Shown here: piece by piece, positions 1 through 8,164 of the stretch
Layout: each line of letters opens with the position of its first letter
Position numbering within the stretch: position 1 is the stretch's first letter
Assembly (NCBI GenBank): GCA_013214065.1
Contig: JABSPK010000003.1
Span: 62,001 to 126,000, forward strand
Reading direction: 5' to 3'
DNA from: Flavobacteriaceae bacterium
GTDB taxonomy: Bacteria > Bacteroidota > Bacteroidia > Flavobacteriales > Flavobacteriaceae
Length of the DNA: 64,000 bases
Made by a program: the position numbers and the translations under genes
The notes under the pieces: generated by a model
Told to the model about the DNA's origin: nothing
What the model saw: only the letters and a program-made list of their open reading frames with translations
Database searches by the model: none

Positions 1-379
1 GCCCATCGCGCTTGATGAAGAATTGATCGGGGTGCTGGGTGTAACGGAACGCGAAGAATTGCTACAAACCATCCAACCCCAATACATTATTTTGAAACCG
101 AGTTTCATCGGGGGGTTCTTAGGCACGCAAAATTGGGTTTCCTTGGCCGAGGACCAAGGTATTGGTTGGTGGATCACCAGTGCGCTTGAAAGCAATATCG
201 GCTTGAATGCCATTGCGCAGTTTACCTTCGGCCTAAACCCGAAGATACCGCAGGGCCTAGGTACTGGGGGATTGTTCTCGAATAATTTCGAAGGTCCGTT
301 GCAAGTTGATCAAGGACAATTGCTATATAAAAATGGCCTATCTTGGCCGCCCAACCTAATAGAAGGTTTATGTACATAG
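1..379 (+). CDS. menC: o-succinylbenzoate synthase, C-terminal part
   Basis: The gene enters from the left edge; about 125 C-terminal residues are visible in the frame beginning at base 2. MenC is an enolase-superfamily enzyme that dehydrates SHCHC to o-succinylbenzoate in menaquinone synthesis. The visible part holds the barrel motifs IALDEEL (metal-binding acid) and ILKPSFIGG (catalytic lysine), and the usual end motif GLGTGGLFSNN. The next gene starts before this one stops, and menE follows, which supports the menaquinone assignment. The N-terminal cap domain is outside the window. Confidence 0.9.
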   Translation, partial: PIALDEELIGVLGVTEREELLQTIQPQYIILKPSFIGGFLGTQNWVSLAEDQGIGWWITSALESNIGLNAIAQFTFGLNPKIPQGLGTGGLFSNNFEGPLQVDQGQLLYKNGLSWPPNLIEGLCT

Positions 380-1308
380 AACAAGGATACAAAGGACAGA
401 TCGGACTCTGGAAATACCTGATCATTCCAGGTGGCTTCATCGCCTTGATGGTGCTCAATTATATTGCTACGGTAAGCTCACCCATGAGTACGGAAGAAGC
501 GTTGGATATGATGATCGAACAATTAGGCACGAACGTGGTTTTGGTAACCCTACTACTTCCCCTGGCCGTCGGACTGTTTGTCGTTTTAGGGTGGACGTGG
601 CTGGTACACCGTCAATCGATCACCTCCCTGACCACTTCAAGAAAGAAAGTGGATTGGAAACGCATTCTTTTCTCGTTTGTTTTATGGGGTGGTCTTACCG
701 TCGCCTTGACCGGAATCGACATCTGGTTGTCACCAGACGATTACGTATGGAATTTCGATATCAACAAGTTCATCATATTGGCCATCATCGCTATTGCGTT
801 GGTACCGCTACAGACCAGCTTCGAGGAGTACTTGTTTCGAGGCTATATGATGCAAGGATTGGGAATTGCCGCCAAAAACCGGTGGGTGCCCTTGGTAGTC
901 ACCTCCACCTTGTTCGGGTTGATGCATTTGGGTAACCCTGAAGTCGGCAAGTTGGGTTACGGCATCATGGTCTACTACATTGGAACCGGATTCTTTTTGG
1001 GGATCATGACCTTGATGGACGAGGGGCTTGAATTGGCCTTGGGTTATCACGCGGCCAACAATTTGATCACCGCTCTTTTGGTAACCGCAGACTGGACGGC
1101 CTTTCAAACCGACTCGATTTATCGTGATGTTTCCGAACCGATTTTGGGATGGGACGCCCTCATTCCCGTTTTCGTAATTTTCCCGCTCCTACTACTGATC
1201 ATGTCACGAACATACAAATGGCGTGATTGGAACGAAAAGTTGTTCGGAAGGGTGTTGTCACGTGAAGAATTCATGGCTTTGGAAGATGGAGCTGCATCCG
1301 AAATTTAA
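370..1308 (+). CDS. CPBP family intramembrane metalloprotease
   Basis: A 312-residue multi-pass membrane protein of the CPBP (Abi/Rce1-like) family. The three family motifs are present: EEYLFRGY (about residue 154), FGLMHLGNPE, and YHAANN near the C-terminal third, which together supply the metal-binding Glu and His residues. I chose the ATG at 370; an upstream TTG at 343 would overlap menC further. The gene overlaps menC by 10 bases and menE by 23, so it is probably translationally coupled inside the menaquinone operon. No direct role in menaquinone synthesis is known; the substrate cannot be read from sequence. Confidence 0.85.
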   Translation: MYIEQGYKGQIGLWKYLIIPGGFIALMVLNYIATVSSPMSTEEALDMMIEQLGTNVVLVTLLLPLAVGLFVVLGWTWLVHRQSITSLTTSRKKVDWKRILFSFVLWGGLTVALTGIDIWLSPDDYVWNFDINKFIILAIIAIALVPLQTSFEEYLFRGYMMQGLGIAAKNRWVPLVVTSTLFGLMHLGNPEVGKLGYGIMVYYIGTGFFLGIMTLMDEGLELALGYHAANNLITALLVTADWTAFQTDSIYRDVSEPILGWDALIPVFVIFPLLLLIMSRTYKWRDWNEKLFGRVLSREEFMALEDGAASEI

Positions 1309-2320
1309 GCTTAACGGAACATCTTACGACGAAACCGGATTGATCGGTCACGCCAAGACATTATGTCTTGCATCCGACTATAGAAAGGATATTGGACGTT
1401 TTTTGCTGGACTGGTTCGATCCCCATCCTGAACTCCTAGTGCAGACTTCCGGTTCAACAGGTACGCCAAAAACCATCCCACTTGAAAAGCGGAACATGGT
1501 CAATTCGGCCTTGGCCACAGGCGAACACTTCAAACTACCACCCGGCACAAGTGCGCTACTCTGCCTTTCTGCGAACCATATCGCAGGAAAGATGATGTTG
1601 GTTCGCGCCATGGTCTTGGGGTGGGACCTGGATCATGTAACGGTCGGTTCGCGACCACTTTCAGAAACTGGCAAACGTTATGGATTTTCGGCCATGGTGC
1701 CCTTACAAGCTTATCATTCGATCGATCAGCTTAATCGATTGGATAAACTCATTATCGGTGGTGGCCGGGTTTCGGCTGAACTGGCCATTCGATTGGGTTC
1801 GGTCTCGACGGAGATCCATGAAACCTATGGGATGACCGAGACCATCACCCATATCGCCACCAAACCATTAGACGCCCTTCAGTTTAAGACCTTGCCCCAA
1901 GTGACCGTTTCGAAAGACCAAAGGGGTTGTTTGGTCATCGACGCCCCACATTTGGCCCATGAACCGATCGTGACCAACGATTTGGTAGCCCTTGAAGGGA
2001 ACACTGGGTTTCGATGGCTGGGCCGTTACGACAATATCATCAACTCAGGAGGGGTGAAGTTGATTCCCGAGCAGATCGAGCGCAAGCTTGCCGGGCTTAT
2101 TTCAAACCGGTATTTTATCGCAGGGGTTCCTGATGCCGGTTTAGGGGAAAAAGTGATACTCCTTGTTGAAGGCGTTTGGGATGGACCCATAGCCGCGCAG
2201 CACTATGATCAAGCAGGGCTTTCAAAATATGAAATCCCCAAAGCGATCATCGTGTTGGATCGATTCGTTGAGACCGCCAGTGGAAAGATCGCGCGAAAGG
2301 CGACAATGGAGCGTGTGTAA
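1286..2320 (+). CDS. menE: o-succinylbenzoate-CoA ligase (AMP-binding enzyme)
   Basis: A 344-residue ANL-superfamily adenylating enzyme, short as is usual for MenE in this phylum. It carries the phosphate-binding loop TSGSTGTPKTI (about residue 55), the adenylate motif ETYGMTETITHIA, the hinge region GRYDNIINSGGVKL and the C-terminal catalytic lysine in SGKIARKA. It activates o-succinylbenzoate to its CoA ester, the step after MenC, in the cytoplasm. The start is the ATG at 1286 inside the end of the CPBP gene; a GTG at 1223 gives an implausible N-terminal extension. Position between menC/CPBP and an unrelated peptidase suggests it ends the operon. Confidence 0.93.
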   Translation: MELHPKFKLNGTSYDETGLIGHAKTLCLASDYRKDIGRFLLDWFDPHPELLVQTSGSTGTPKTIPLEKRNMVNSALATGEHFKLPPGTSALLCLSANHIAGKMMLVRAMVLGWDLDHVTVGSRPLSETGKRYGFSAMVPLQAYHSIDQLNRLDKLIIGGGRVSAELAIRLGSVSTEIHETYGMTETITHIATKPLDALQFKTLPQVTVSKDQRGCLVIDAPHLAHEPIVTNDLVALEGNTGFRWLGRYDNIINSGGVKLIPEQIERKLAGLISNRYFIAGVPDAGLGEKVILLVEGVWDGPIAAQHYDQAGLSKYEIPKAIIVLDRFVETASGKIARKATMERV

Positions 2321-2358
2321 CTCCCATTTTTCGTACTTTGTCACAAATACCCGATACG

Positions 2359-3708
2359 ATGAAAACCCTCCTAGTATGTTTGGCTACCGGCCTCGTTACG
2401 GCCACCCTGTTCGGCCAACAGATCCTTCCGCAAAAAGAACGCGCCAAGGTCATTGATGGCATGTTGGCGGAGCGCTTCGAGAACGTACTACCGGAACTTA
2501 TGGACCGCAGCGGTATCGATATGTGGGTGTTGATTTCAAGGGAGTACAATGAAGATCCCGTTTTGAAGACCATGTTGCCGGCTACCTGGTTGAACGCCCG
2601 TAGGCGGACCATTTTGGTGTTTTACCGTGATAAGCAAGCCGATCTATTGGAAAAGTTGGCGGTCGCACGCTACAATGTCGGGGCCAATATCCAATCCGCA
2701 TGGGACAAGGAAAAAGAACCCGATCAATGGAAACGACTGATACAATTGATTTCGGAACGGGATCCGAAAAAAATAGGCTTGAACTTTTCCAAGGACCACA
2801 ACATTGCCGATGGTTTGGACAAGACCGACCATGATGAATTCATAAAACGCTTGCCCGAAACTTTTCGCAAACGGGTGGTTTCGGCCGAGCGATTGGCGGT
2901 GGGTTGGATCGAGACCCGAACCGAACGCGAAATGACGATCTATAACCAATTGGTCGGTATCACCCATGATATCATCGCGGAAGCATTTTCCGAAAAGGTC
3001 ATCACTCCAGGCGTGACGACTACCGATGAAGTCGTTTGGTGGATGCGTCAAAAAATTACGGACTTGGGTTTAAAAACCTGGTTTCATCCTACGGTAGATC
3101 TGCAACGCAGCAGTGAGGGTACTGAAAATGAATTGTATGCCTTTTCGGGGCGACCTGAAGAAATGGTGATCCAACCCGGGGATTTACTGCATTGCGATAT
3201 CGGGATTACCTATTTGCGTTTGAACACCGATTGCCAAGAACTGGCTTATGTCTTACGACCTGAAGAAAAAGAAGCCCCTGGATATTTGGTAAAGGCCCTT
3301 GAAGCGGGTAATCGGGTGCAGGATATTCTGACCAAAAATATGATTGCGGGTCGCACCGGCAATGAAATTCTCGCCAAAGCTTTGGCTGAGGGTAGGGCCG
3401 CAGGGTATCGACCGACCATTTACACCCATCCTTTGGGAACGTATGGCCATTCTGCCGGTACCACTATCGGGATGTGGGATGCCCAAGAAGGGGTGATGAA
3501 AGACGACGGTGAAAATTATCCCTTGAACCCGAACACGGTTTATGCGATAGAACTGAACACCAAAGTATACCTCGAAGCATGGAAAACGGACATCCGCGTC
3601 ATGCTTGAAGAAGCCGGTTTTTACGGAGGGAATGGCTTCAGATACGTCAATGGAAGACAGACCGAACTGCTTTTGGTGCCTCGTGTTAAAAAACACTTAA
3701 ATAATTGA
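2359..3708 (+). CDS. Secreted M24 family metallopeptidase (Xaa-Pro aminopeptidase-like)
   Basis: A 449-residue protein with a signal peptide (MKTLLVCLATGLVTATLFG, cleavage near AQQ-like FGQQ). An N-terminal creatinase-like domain precedes a pita-bread M24 fold. Metal ligands are readable in order: the two Asp of HCDIGITYLRLNTD, His in YGHSAGTTIG, Glu in YAIELNTK and Glu in MLEEAGF. It should cleave peptides next to proline in the periplasm. ATG at 2359 was chosen because it starts the signal peptide exactly; a TTG at 2338 lies further upstream. It stands alone, 38 bases after menE. Confidence 0.88.
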   Translation: MKTLLVCLATGLVTATLFGQQILPQKERAKVIDGMLAERFENVLPELMDRSGIDMWVLISREYNEDPVLKTMLPATWLNARRRTILVFYRDKQADLLEKLAVARYNVGANIQSAWDKEKEPDQWKRLIQLISERDPKKIGLNFSKDHNIADGLDKTDHDEFIKRLPETFRKRVVSAERLAVGWIETRTEREMTIYNQLVGITHDIIAEAFSEKVITPGVTTTDEVVWWMRQKITDLGLKTWFHPTVDLQRSSEGTENELYAFSGRPEEMVIQPGDLLHCDIGITYLRLNTDCQELAYVLRPEEKEAPGYLVKALEAGNRVQDILTKNMIAGRTGNEILAKALAEGRAAGYRPTIYTHPLGTYGHSAGTTIGMWDAQEGVMKDDGENYPLNPNTVYAIELNTKVYLEAWKTDIRVMLEEAGFYGGNGFRYVNGRQTELLLVPRVKKHLNN

Positions 3709-3782
3709 TTATAAACACTTTTCCGTCAAAAAGAGACACTTTTCTCCATTTTTTTTGTAATTTTTGTAGTAAAATTAGCGTA

Positions 3783-5642
3783 ATGAAGAAATTGTTTTTG
3801 TGCTTGTTCTTAGCGACAAGTTTCTGTTTTGCCCAGAATACCTCAAAGACCATCCGTGGTATGGTCACTGACGGTCGTTCGACCATTGAGAATGTTGCGG
3901 TAGGTATCGAGGGGTCATCCAATAGCACCTACACCGATGCGTCGGGTAAATATGAGTTGGCCGCGGAGGTCGGTGATATCCTGACGTTTAGTTACCAAGG
4001 TTTGAAAACCGTACGCATTAAAGTCGAAGACGTTACCCGTATCCTTAATCCGACAATGGTTCCCGATATCGAGCAATTGGAAGAAGTCACGGTGGTAGGA
4101 AGCAATCGGAAAAGTCAATCCGAATTGGCGGTCGAATATCAGCAAAACCCAAATATCATCAGAACGGCTTTTGGTTACTTGAATGCCGAAACGGCCCCGG
4201 GCAATATCAAGTTCATGCGTGAAGATGAGATCAATTCGGTTGCCATCTGTATTTTGGACCTGTTGCGAAACGAATTCGCCGGGGTGCGCGTACAAGGTTC
4301 CTGTTTAGGGGCCTTCGGTCCCGGAGCAGGTAGCAGCACCCAATTGACGAATATCACGGCCCAAAATTCGAACAACCCAGGTGTAGTCGGCCTGAGTGAT
4401 CAAGGAACCGGTATCCAAAGTGCCCTGAATTCGGGCAAGGTCTTTATCCGAAGCGGGAATTCCCTGTTCAACCCAAGATCGGCCATTTTCGATGTCGACG
4501 GTCAAATTTTCAATGACGCTCCGATTTGGATCGATGTAAAGAACATCAAGCGCATCGCCATCCTGAACAATTTCGCGACGACAACGGCTTACGGAAGTGC
4601 CGGAGCCGGTGGGGTGATCGTGGTCAACACCATAGTGGCCAGTCCGCGTTCGAACAAAATCGTCGATCAAGCGAGATTGCGCAACAATTTCGTGGCCGGG
4701 AATATCAAGACCCAAGAAGAATTGCAACGCAATTGGCCAAGTTATTTACAAGACCTATACAACAGTGGTTCATTGGAGGAAGCTAAGCAGACCTATGCGA
4801 AAAATGCCAAGATTTACAGCAGCTCACCCTATTACTTTATGGATGCCCAGAAGTACTTCGTAGAAAAATGGAACGACAAGGCCTATGCCGATGATTTGAT
4901 CGGCAGCAATTTCGCGCTGTTTGACAACAACCCGGTTTTGCTCAAGGCATTGGCCTATCATTACGAGGAACAAGGTGAATTCGAGCAGGCCAATCATTTT
5001 TACAAGAAAGTATTGAAACTACGACCTGATTATGCGCAGTCGTACGTCGATATGGCGAATAGTTATCGCGATTTACGCGATGCGAAACAAGCGGCATCGA
5101 TTTACACACGATACAATTACTTGATCGAGGATGGGATGATGGAAATGGACTCGGTGGATTTCGCGACCATCTTTGAACGGGAGTACAACAACTTCCTTTT
5201 GTTAGACAAAAACGCAGTGGTCACCGGTGAAAAATCCAGCGAGCTTTATATTGCCGAAGAGGATTTCGAAGGAACCCGGCTTGTTTTTGAGTGGGACAAT
5301 AGTGAGGCCGAATTCGAATTGCAGTTCGTAAATCCGCAGAAACAATACCATACCATCAAGCACAGTTTGGCCGACAATGAAGCCAAAGTGATGCGCGGTA
5401 AGGATTTCGGCTACAGCATTTCGGAGTATTTGGTCGATGGCTCATTGCCAGGGAAATGGACGGTCAACGCCCGGTATTTGGGCAATAAGAGTTTGACACC
5501 CTCGTATTTGAAAGCGACCGTGTATTACAATTACGGAACCTATGCGCAGCGTAAAGAGGTCAAGGTCTTCAAGTTGAGCTTGAAAGACATCCCGCAAGAA
5601 CTCTTTACGATTGCCGTTGGTAGCAAGTTGGTTTCGCGCTGA
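3783..5642 (+). CDS. Secreted carboxypeptidase-regulatory / TonB plug / TPR / DUF2135-like protein without a barrel (paralogue A)
   Basis: A 619-residue protein with signal peptide MKKLFLCLFLATSFCFAQ. Residues about 25-95 form a carboxypeptidase-regulatory-like beta domain, followed by a TonB-receptor-like linker (QLEEVTVVGSN) and a plug domain ending in the classic YGSAGAGGVIVVNT. Instead of a 22-strand barrel there is a helical region with TPR-like repeats (PVLLKALAYHYEEQGEFEQA, RPDYAQSYVDMANSYRD) and then a C-terminal beta domain (about residues 500-619) resembling DUF2135/YfaP: TRLVFEW, GYSISEYLVDGSLPGKWTV, TVYYNYG. Without a barrel it cannot be a normal transporter. It is closely similar along its full length to the gene at 6389. 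ATG 3783 was chosen for the signal peptide. A terminator follows. Confidence 0.8.
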   Translation: MKKLFLCLFLATSFCFAQNTSKTIRGMVTDGRSTIENVAVGIEGSSNSTYTDASGKYELAAEVGDILTFSYQGLKTVRIKVEDVTRILNPTMVPDIEQLEEVTVVGSNRKSQSELAVEYQQNPNIIRTAFGYLNAETAPGNIKFMREDEINSVAICILDLLRNEFAGVRVQGSCLGAFGPGAGSSTQLTNITAQNSNNPGVVGLSDQGTGIQSALNSGKVFIRSGNSLFNPRSAIFDVDGQIFNDAPIWIDVKNIKRIAILNNFATTTAYGSAGAGGVIVVNTIVASPRSNKIVDQARLRNNFVAGNIKTQEELQRNWPSYLQDLYNSGSLEEAKQTYAKNAKIYSSSPYYFMDAQKYFVEKWNDKAYADDLIGSNFALFDNNPVLLKALAYHYEEQGEFEQANHFYKKVLKLRPDYAQSYVDMANSYRDLRDAKQAASIYTRYNYLIEDGMMEMDSVDFATIFEREYNNFLLLDKNAVVTGEKSSELYIAEEDFEGTRLVFEWDNSEAEFELQFVNPQKQYHTIKHSLADNEAKVMRGKDFGYSISEYLVDGSLPGKWTVNARYLGNKSLTPSYLKATVYYNYGTYAQRKEVKVFKLSLKDIPQELFTIAVGSKLVSR

Positions 5643-5975
5643 CCCTTGCTCGCCAAACCTTTTTAAAAACCCGTATCACAGGATGCGGGTTTTTTTGTAC
5701 GCCCCTTTTTTCAAAGCTGAAGTTTTAGAAAAAGGCCGGAATTCCGTAATTTAAAGAGGGGTAAAAACGACGTAGGGGATACCCCTATTCGGAAAGCAAA
5801 AAAAAATTTAACATTCAGTCATATTTTAACATTTTTGGCAGGATGTTTGTAGCTTATTAAATGTCGGTCAGCTAAGGATCGATACGGAAGTCCAAGTACG
5901 TTTCCCCCACGTCAAAGGCTTCCGGACATATGGATAAGCAGTATCATTTTTGACTACAATAGCGGTTGGAATGTA
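5643..5975. other. Intergenic region, 333 bases
   Basis: Besides the terminator at 5665-5697 it holds an A/T-rich stretch (about 5800-5870) that probably contains the promoter for the downstream genes; the nearest thing to a -7 element is GATGTTTG around 5843, one mismatch from TAnnTTTG. I see no convincing gene, RNA gene or repeat here. Confidence 0.5.
5665..5697 (+). terminator. Intrinsic terminator after paralogue A
   Basis: AAAAACCCGTATC, a four-base loop, then GATGCGGGTTTTTTT. The stem has one G-T pair and ends in a T run 23 bases after the stop codon. It separates this gene transcriptionally from the next paralogue. Confidence 0.85.
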
Positions 5976-6323
5976 ATGGCTAATAAAGTGCTCATGGGGA
6001 AAATCTTGGTTTTGGGTATCGCGATATGGTTTGGGTTGGGGCATCAACCCCACCTTAAAACCTGCTGTGACCAGGAACGAAAGGTTCCTTCCGAATATCG
6101 ACTGTTCAAGGGGTATGTAACACCTACCGAACCAATTCGGACCCGACTGTTGGTAGGACGTGAATTCGAAGAGCAGCAGGCTACCATGGGCTATAAGATC
6201 ATTGATAACGACACCTTGTATATTGCCAAACTGGACCGTTTTCCTGCAGGCCTTCTGGATTTGCGTAAAACAAGGGTGCAACGCCGGATTTTTTATGAAC
6301 GCCATATCGAGATTTATCCATGA
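5976..6323 (+). CDS. Small hypothetical protein
   Basis: A possible 115-residue protein between the two large paralogues. The N-terminus (KILVLGIAIWFGLGHQ) could be a membrane or signal segment; the remainder is mixed, with two adjacent cysteines (TCCDQ) and ending RRIFYERHIEIYP. ATG at 5994 is an alternative start. I do not recognise a family. The opposite strand is also open here, so coding status is uncertain, but this strand has the more protein-like composition and the direction of its neighbours. Confidence 0.45.
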   Translation: MANKVLMGKILVLGIAIWFGLGHQPHLKTCCDQERKVPSEYRLFKGYVTPTEPIRTRLLVGREFEEQQATMGYKIIDNDTLYIAKLDRFPAGLLDLRKTRVQRRIFYERHIEIYP

Positions 6324-6388
6324 AAAACGACAAAAAGGGCCGTGGCTAACGACGACCCAAAACATATTGAAAGCTAAAAATTTGAACT

Positions 6389-8164
6389 ATGAAAATGAAA
6401 ATGACAATCGTGCTCGCACTGGCCATGATGACCGGGCTGGCACAAGAACGTAAGGTGAAGGGAAAGGTCAGTGATGGCAAGTCCCCGATGGAAAATGTGA
6501 ATGTCCAAGTCTTGGATAAAGGCGAGGCCACGGCAACAGGAGCTGACGGCAGCTATGAAATCGCCGTAGCGACAGGAGACCGCTTACAGTACTCCTATAC
6601 CGGAATGAAAACCATAACGATCCGTGTTGAAGATGTAACCCGGATATTGAACCCGATCATGATCCCGGATATTGAAGAATTGGATGAAGTCGTGGTCGAA
6701 GGAAGCAAACGACGCTCCCAAAAAGATTTGCAAGAAGATTATGTAATCAACAACAATATAATCAAAACCGCCTGGGGATATTTGGATGCACATAGGGCAG
6801 CCGGAAATGTACGCATGCTGGATGAAAGTCAGATAAACACGGTAAACCTTGGGATTTTGGAGTTGATACAGAATAGGTTTCCCGGGGTGCGTGTCGTAGG
6901 TGCTACCACAGGTCTTCGACCAACATCGACACCAGGTCAATTTGGAGTTCAATCACCAGGAGCCGTGTTCATTCGTGGTGCGGGATCGATAAGCAATCGT
7001 GCCGCAGCCATTTTCGATGTAGACGGACAGATTTTCACGGACGTACCCACTTGGATCGACTTGGCTAATATCCAACGCATCGCGATTTTGAACAACTTCG
7101 CCACGACCACGAGTTATGGAAGTATAGGGGCTGGTGGTGTGATCGTCATCAATACCAAAACCGGTAATCCAAGAAGTGGAGAGATCGTTGACCGTGCCCG
7201 ATTACGGAACAATTATGAAAACGGCAAGGTGCTTACCAAATCGGAAATTGCCGAAAACAGGCCCACTTACATGAAGGAGCTGGAAGCGAGTGCTTCTTTC
7301 GCCGAAGCGCGTCAGGTCTTTGATCGCTTTGATGCCATGTATCAAGGCAGCCCGTATTTCTATTTGGATGCCTATACTTATTTTTCTGAAAAGTGGAACG
7401 AACAGGACTTCGCCGACCAAATCGTCGCGGACAATTTCGGTCAGTTCGAAAACAATGCCGTCTTATTAAAGGCATTGGCCTATACCTATCAGCAGCAGAA
7501 CCGTTTTGAGAAAGCCAACGAGACGTTCAAAGAGGTATTTATCCTGCGTCCGAATTATGCGCAGAGCTATATGGATATGGCCAATAGTTACAGGGAATTG
7601 AACACCCCTAAACAAGCAGCGGCTTTATACACCCGCTATGAGTATCTTTTGCAAGAAGGTTTTATGGAAGTCGATACGGCAGGTTTCGGCCCCATAATGG
7701 ACCGGGAATTCAATAACCTACTGGCCATCGATCGCAATGCTGTGGTCGACGGGCGCAAAGCGAAGAAACTATTCGTTGCCGACGAAAGCTTTAAAGGAAC
7801 CCGTCTGGTATTTGAATGGAATGATGGGGAAGCCGAGTTCGATCTGCAATTCGTCAATCCTGAAAACCAATATTACAAATGGAAACACTCCTTGGCTGAA
7901 AATGCCGATGAAATCGAGCGCGAAAAGGACTTTGGCTATAACGTTAAAGAATACCTTATCGACGATTCGTTACCAGGCACCTGGTCGGTCAACGTGAATT
8001 ACTTGGGGAACAAAAGCCTGACACCGACCTATCTCAAAGCTTCGGTATATTACAATTACGGTAGTCGATCCCAGCGTAAGGAGACCAAGGTCTTCAAGTT
8101 AAGCCTTAAGGATGTCAATCAAGAATTGTTCAAACTGCAGGTGAGTGGATTGGCCACTGAATAA
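6389..8164 (+). CDS. Secreted carboxypeptidase-regulatory / TonB plug / TPR / DUF2135-like protein without a barrel (paralogue B)
   Basis: A 591-residue paralogue of the gene at 3783 with the same domain order: signal peptide (MKMKMTIVLALAMMTGLAQ), carboxypeptidase-regulatory domain (VKGKVSDGKSPMENVNV), the near-identical segment VEDVTRILNPIMIPDIEELD, plug (ending YGSIGAGGVIVINT), TPR-like helices (AVLLKALAYTYQQQNRFEKA) and a C-terminal DUF2135/YfaP-like domain (GTRLVFEWNDGEAEFDLQF, FGYNVKEYLIDDSLPGTW). The plug is about 20 residues shorter than in paralogue A because it lacks part of an insertion after the GVRV motif. No beta-barrel follows. It overlaps the next gene's GTG start by 20 bases. 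Confidence 0.8.
   Translation: MKMKMTIVLALAMMTGLAQERKVKGKVSDGKSPMENVNVQVLDKGEATATGADGSYEIAVATGDRLQYSYTGMKTITIRVEDVTRILNPIMIPDIEELDEVVVEGSKRRSQKDLQEDYVINNNIIKTAWGYLDAHRAAGNVRMLDESQINTVNLGILELIQNRFPGVRVVGATTGLRPTSTPGQFGVQSPGAVFIRGAGSISNRAAAIFDVDGQIFTDVPTWIDLANIQRIAILNNFATTTSYGSIGAGGVIVINTKTGNPRSGEIVDRARLRNNYENGKVLTKSEIAENRPTYMKELEASASFAEARQVFDRFDAMYQGSPYFYLDAYTYFSEKWNEQDFADQIVADNFGQFENNAVLLKALAYTYQQQNRFEKANETFKEVFILRPNYAQSYMDMANSYRELNTPKQAAALYTRYEYLLQEGFMEVDTAGFGPIMDREFNNLLAIDRNAVVDGRKAKKLFVADESFKGTRLVFEWNDGEAEFDLQFVNPENQYYKWKHSLAENADEIEREKDFGYNVKEYLIDDSLPGTWSVNVNYLGNKSLTPTYLKASVYYNYGSRSQRKETKVFKLSLKDVNQELFKLQVSGLATE

Noticed and set aside
5868-6365. 165-codon open frame on the minus strand opposite the small hypothetical gene
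   Set aside because: Composition is not protein-like, it has no recognisable domain or signal, and it overlaps the start of paralogue B's region and the better-looking plus-strand frame.
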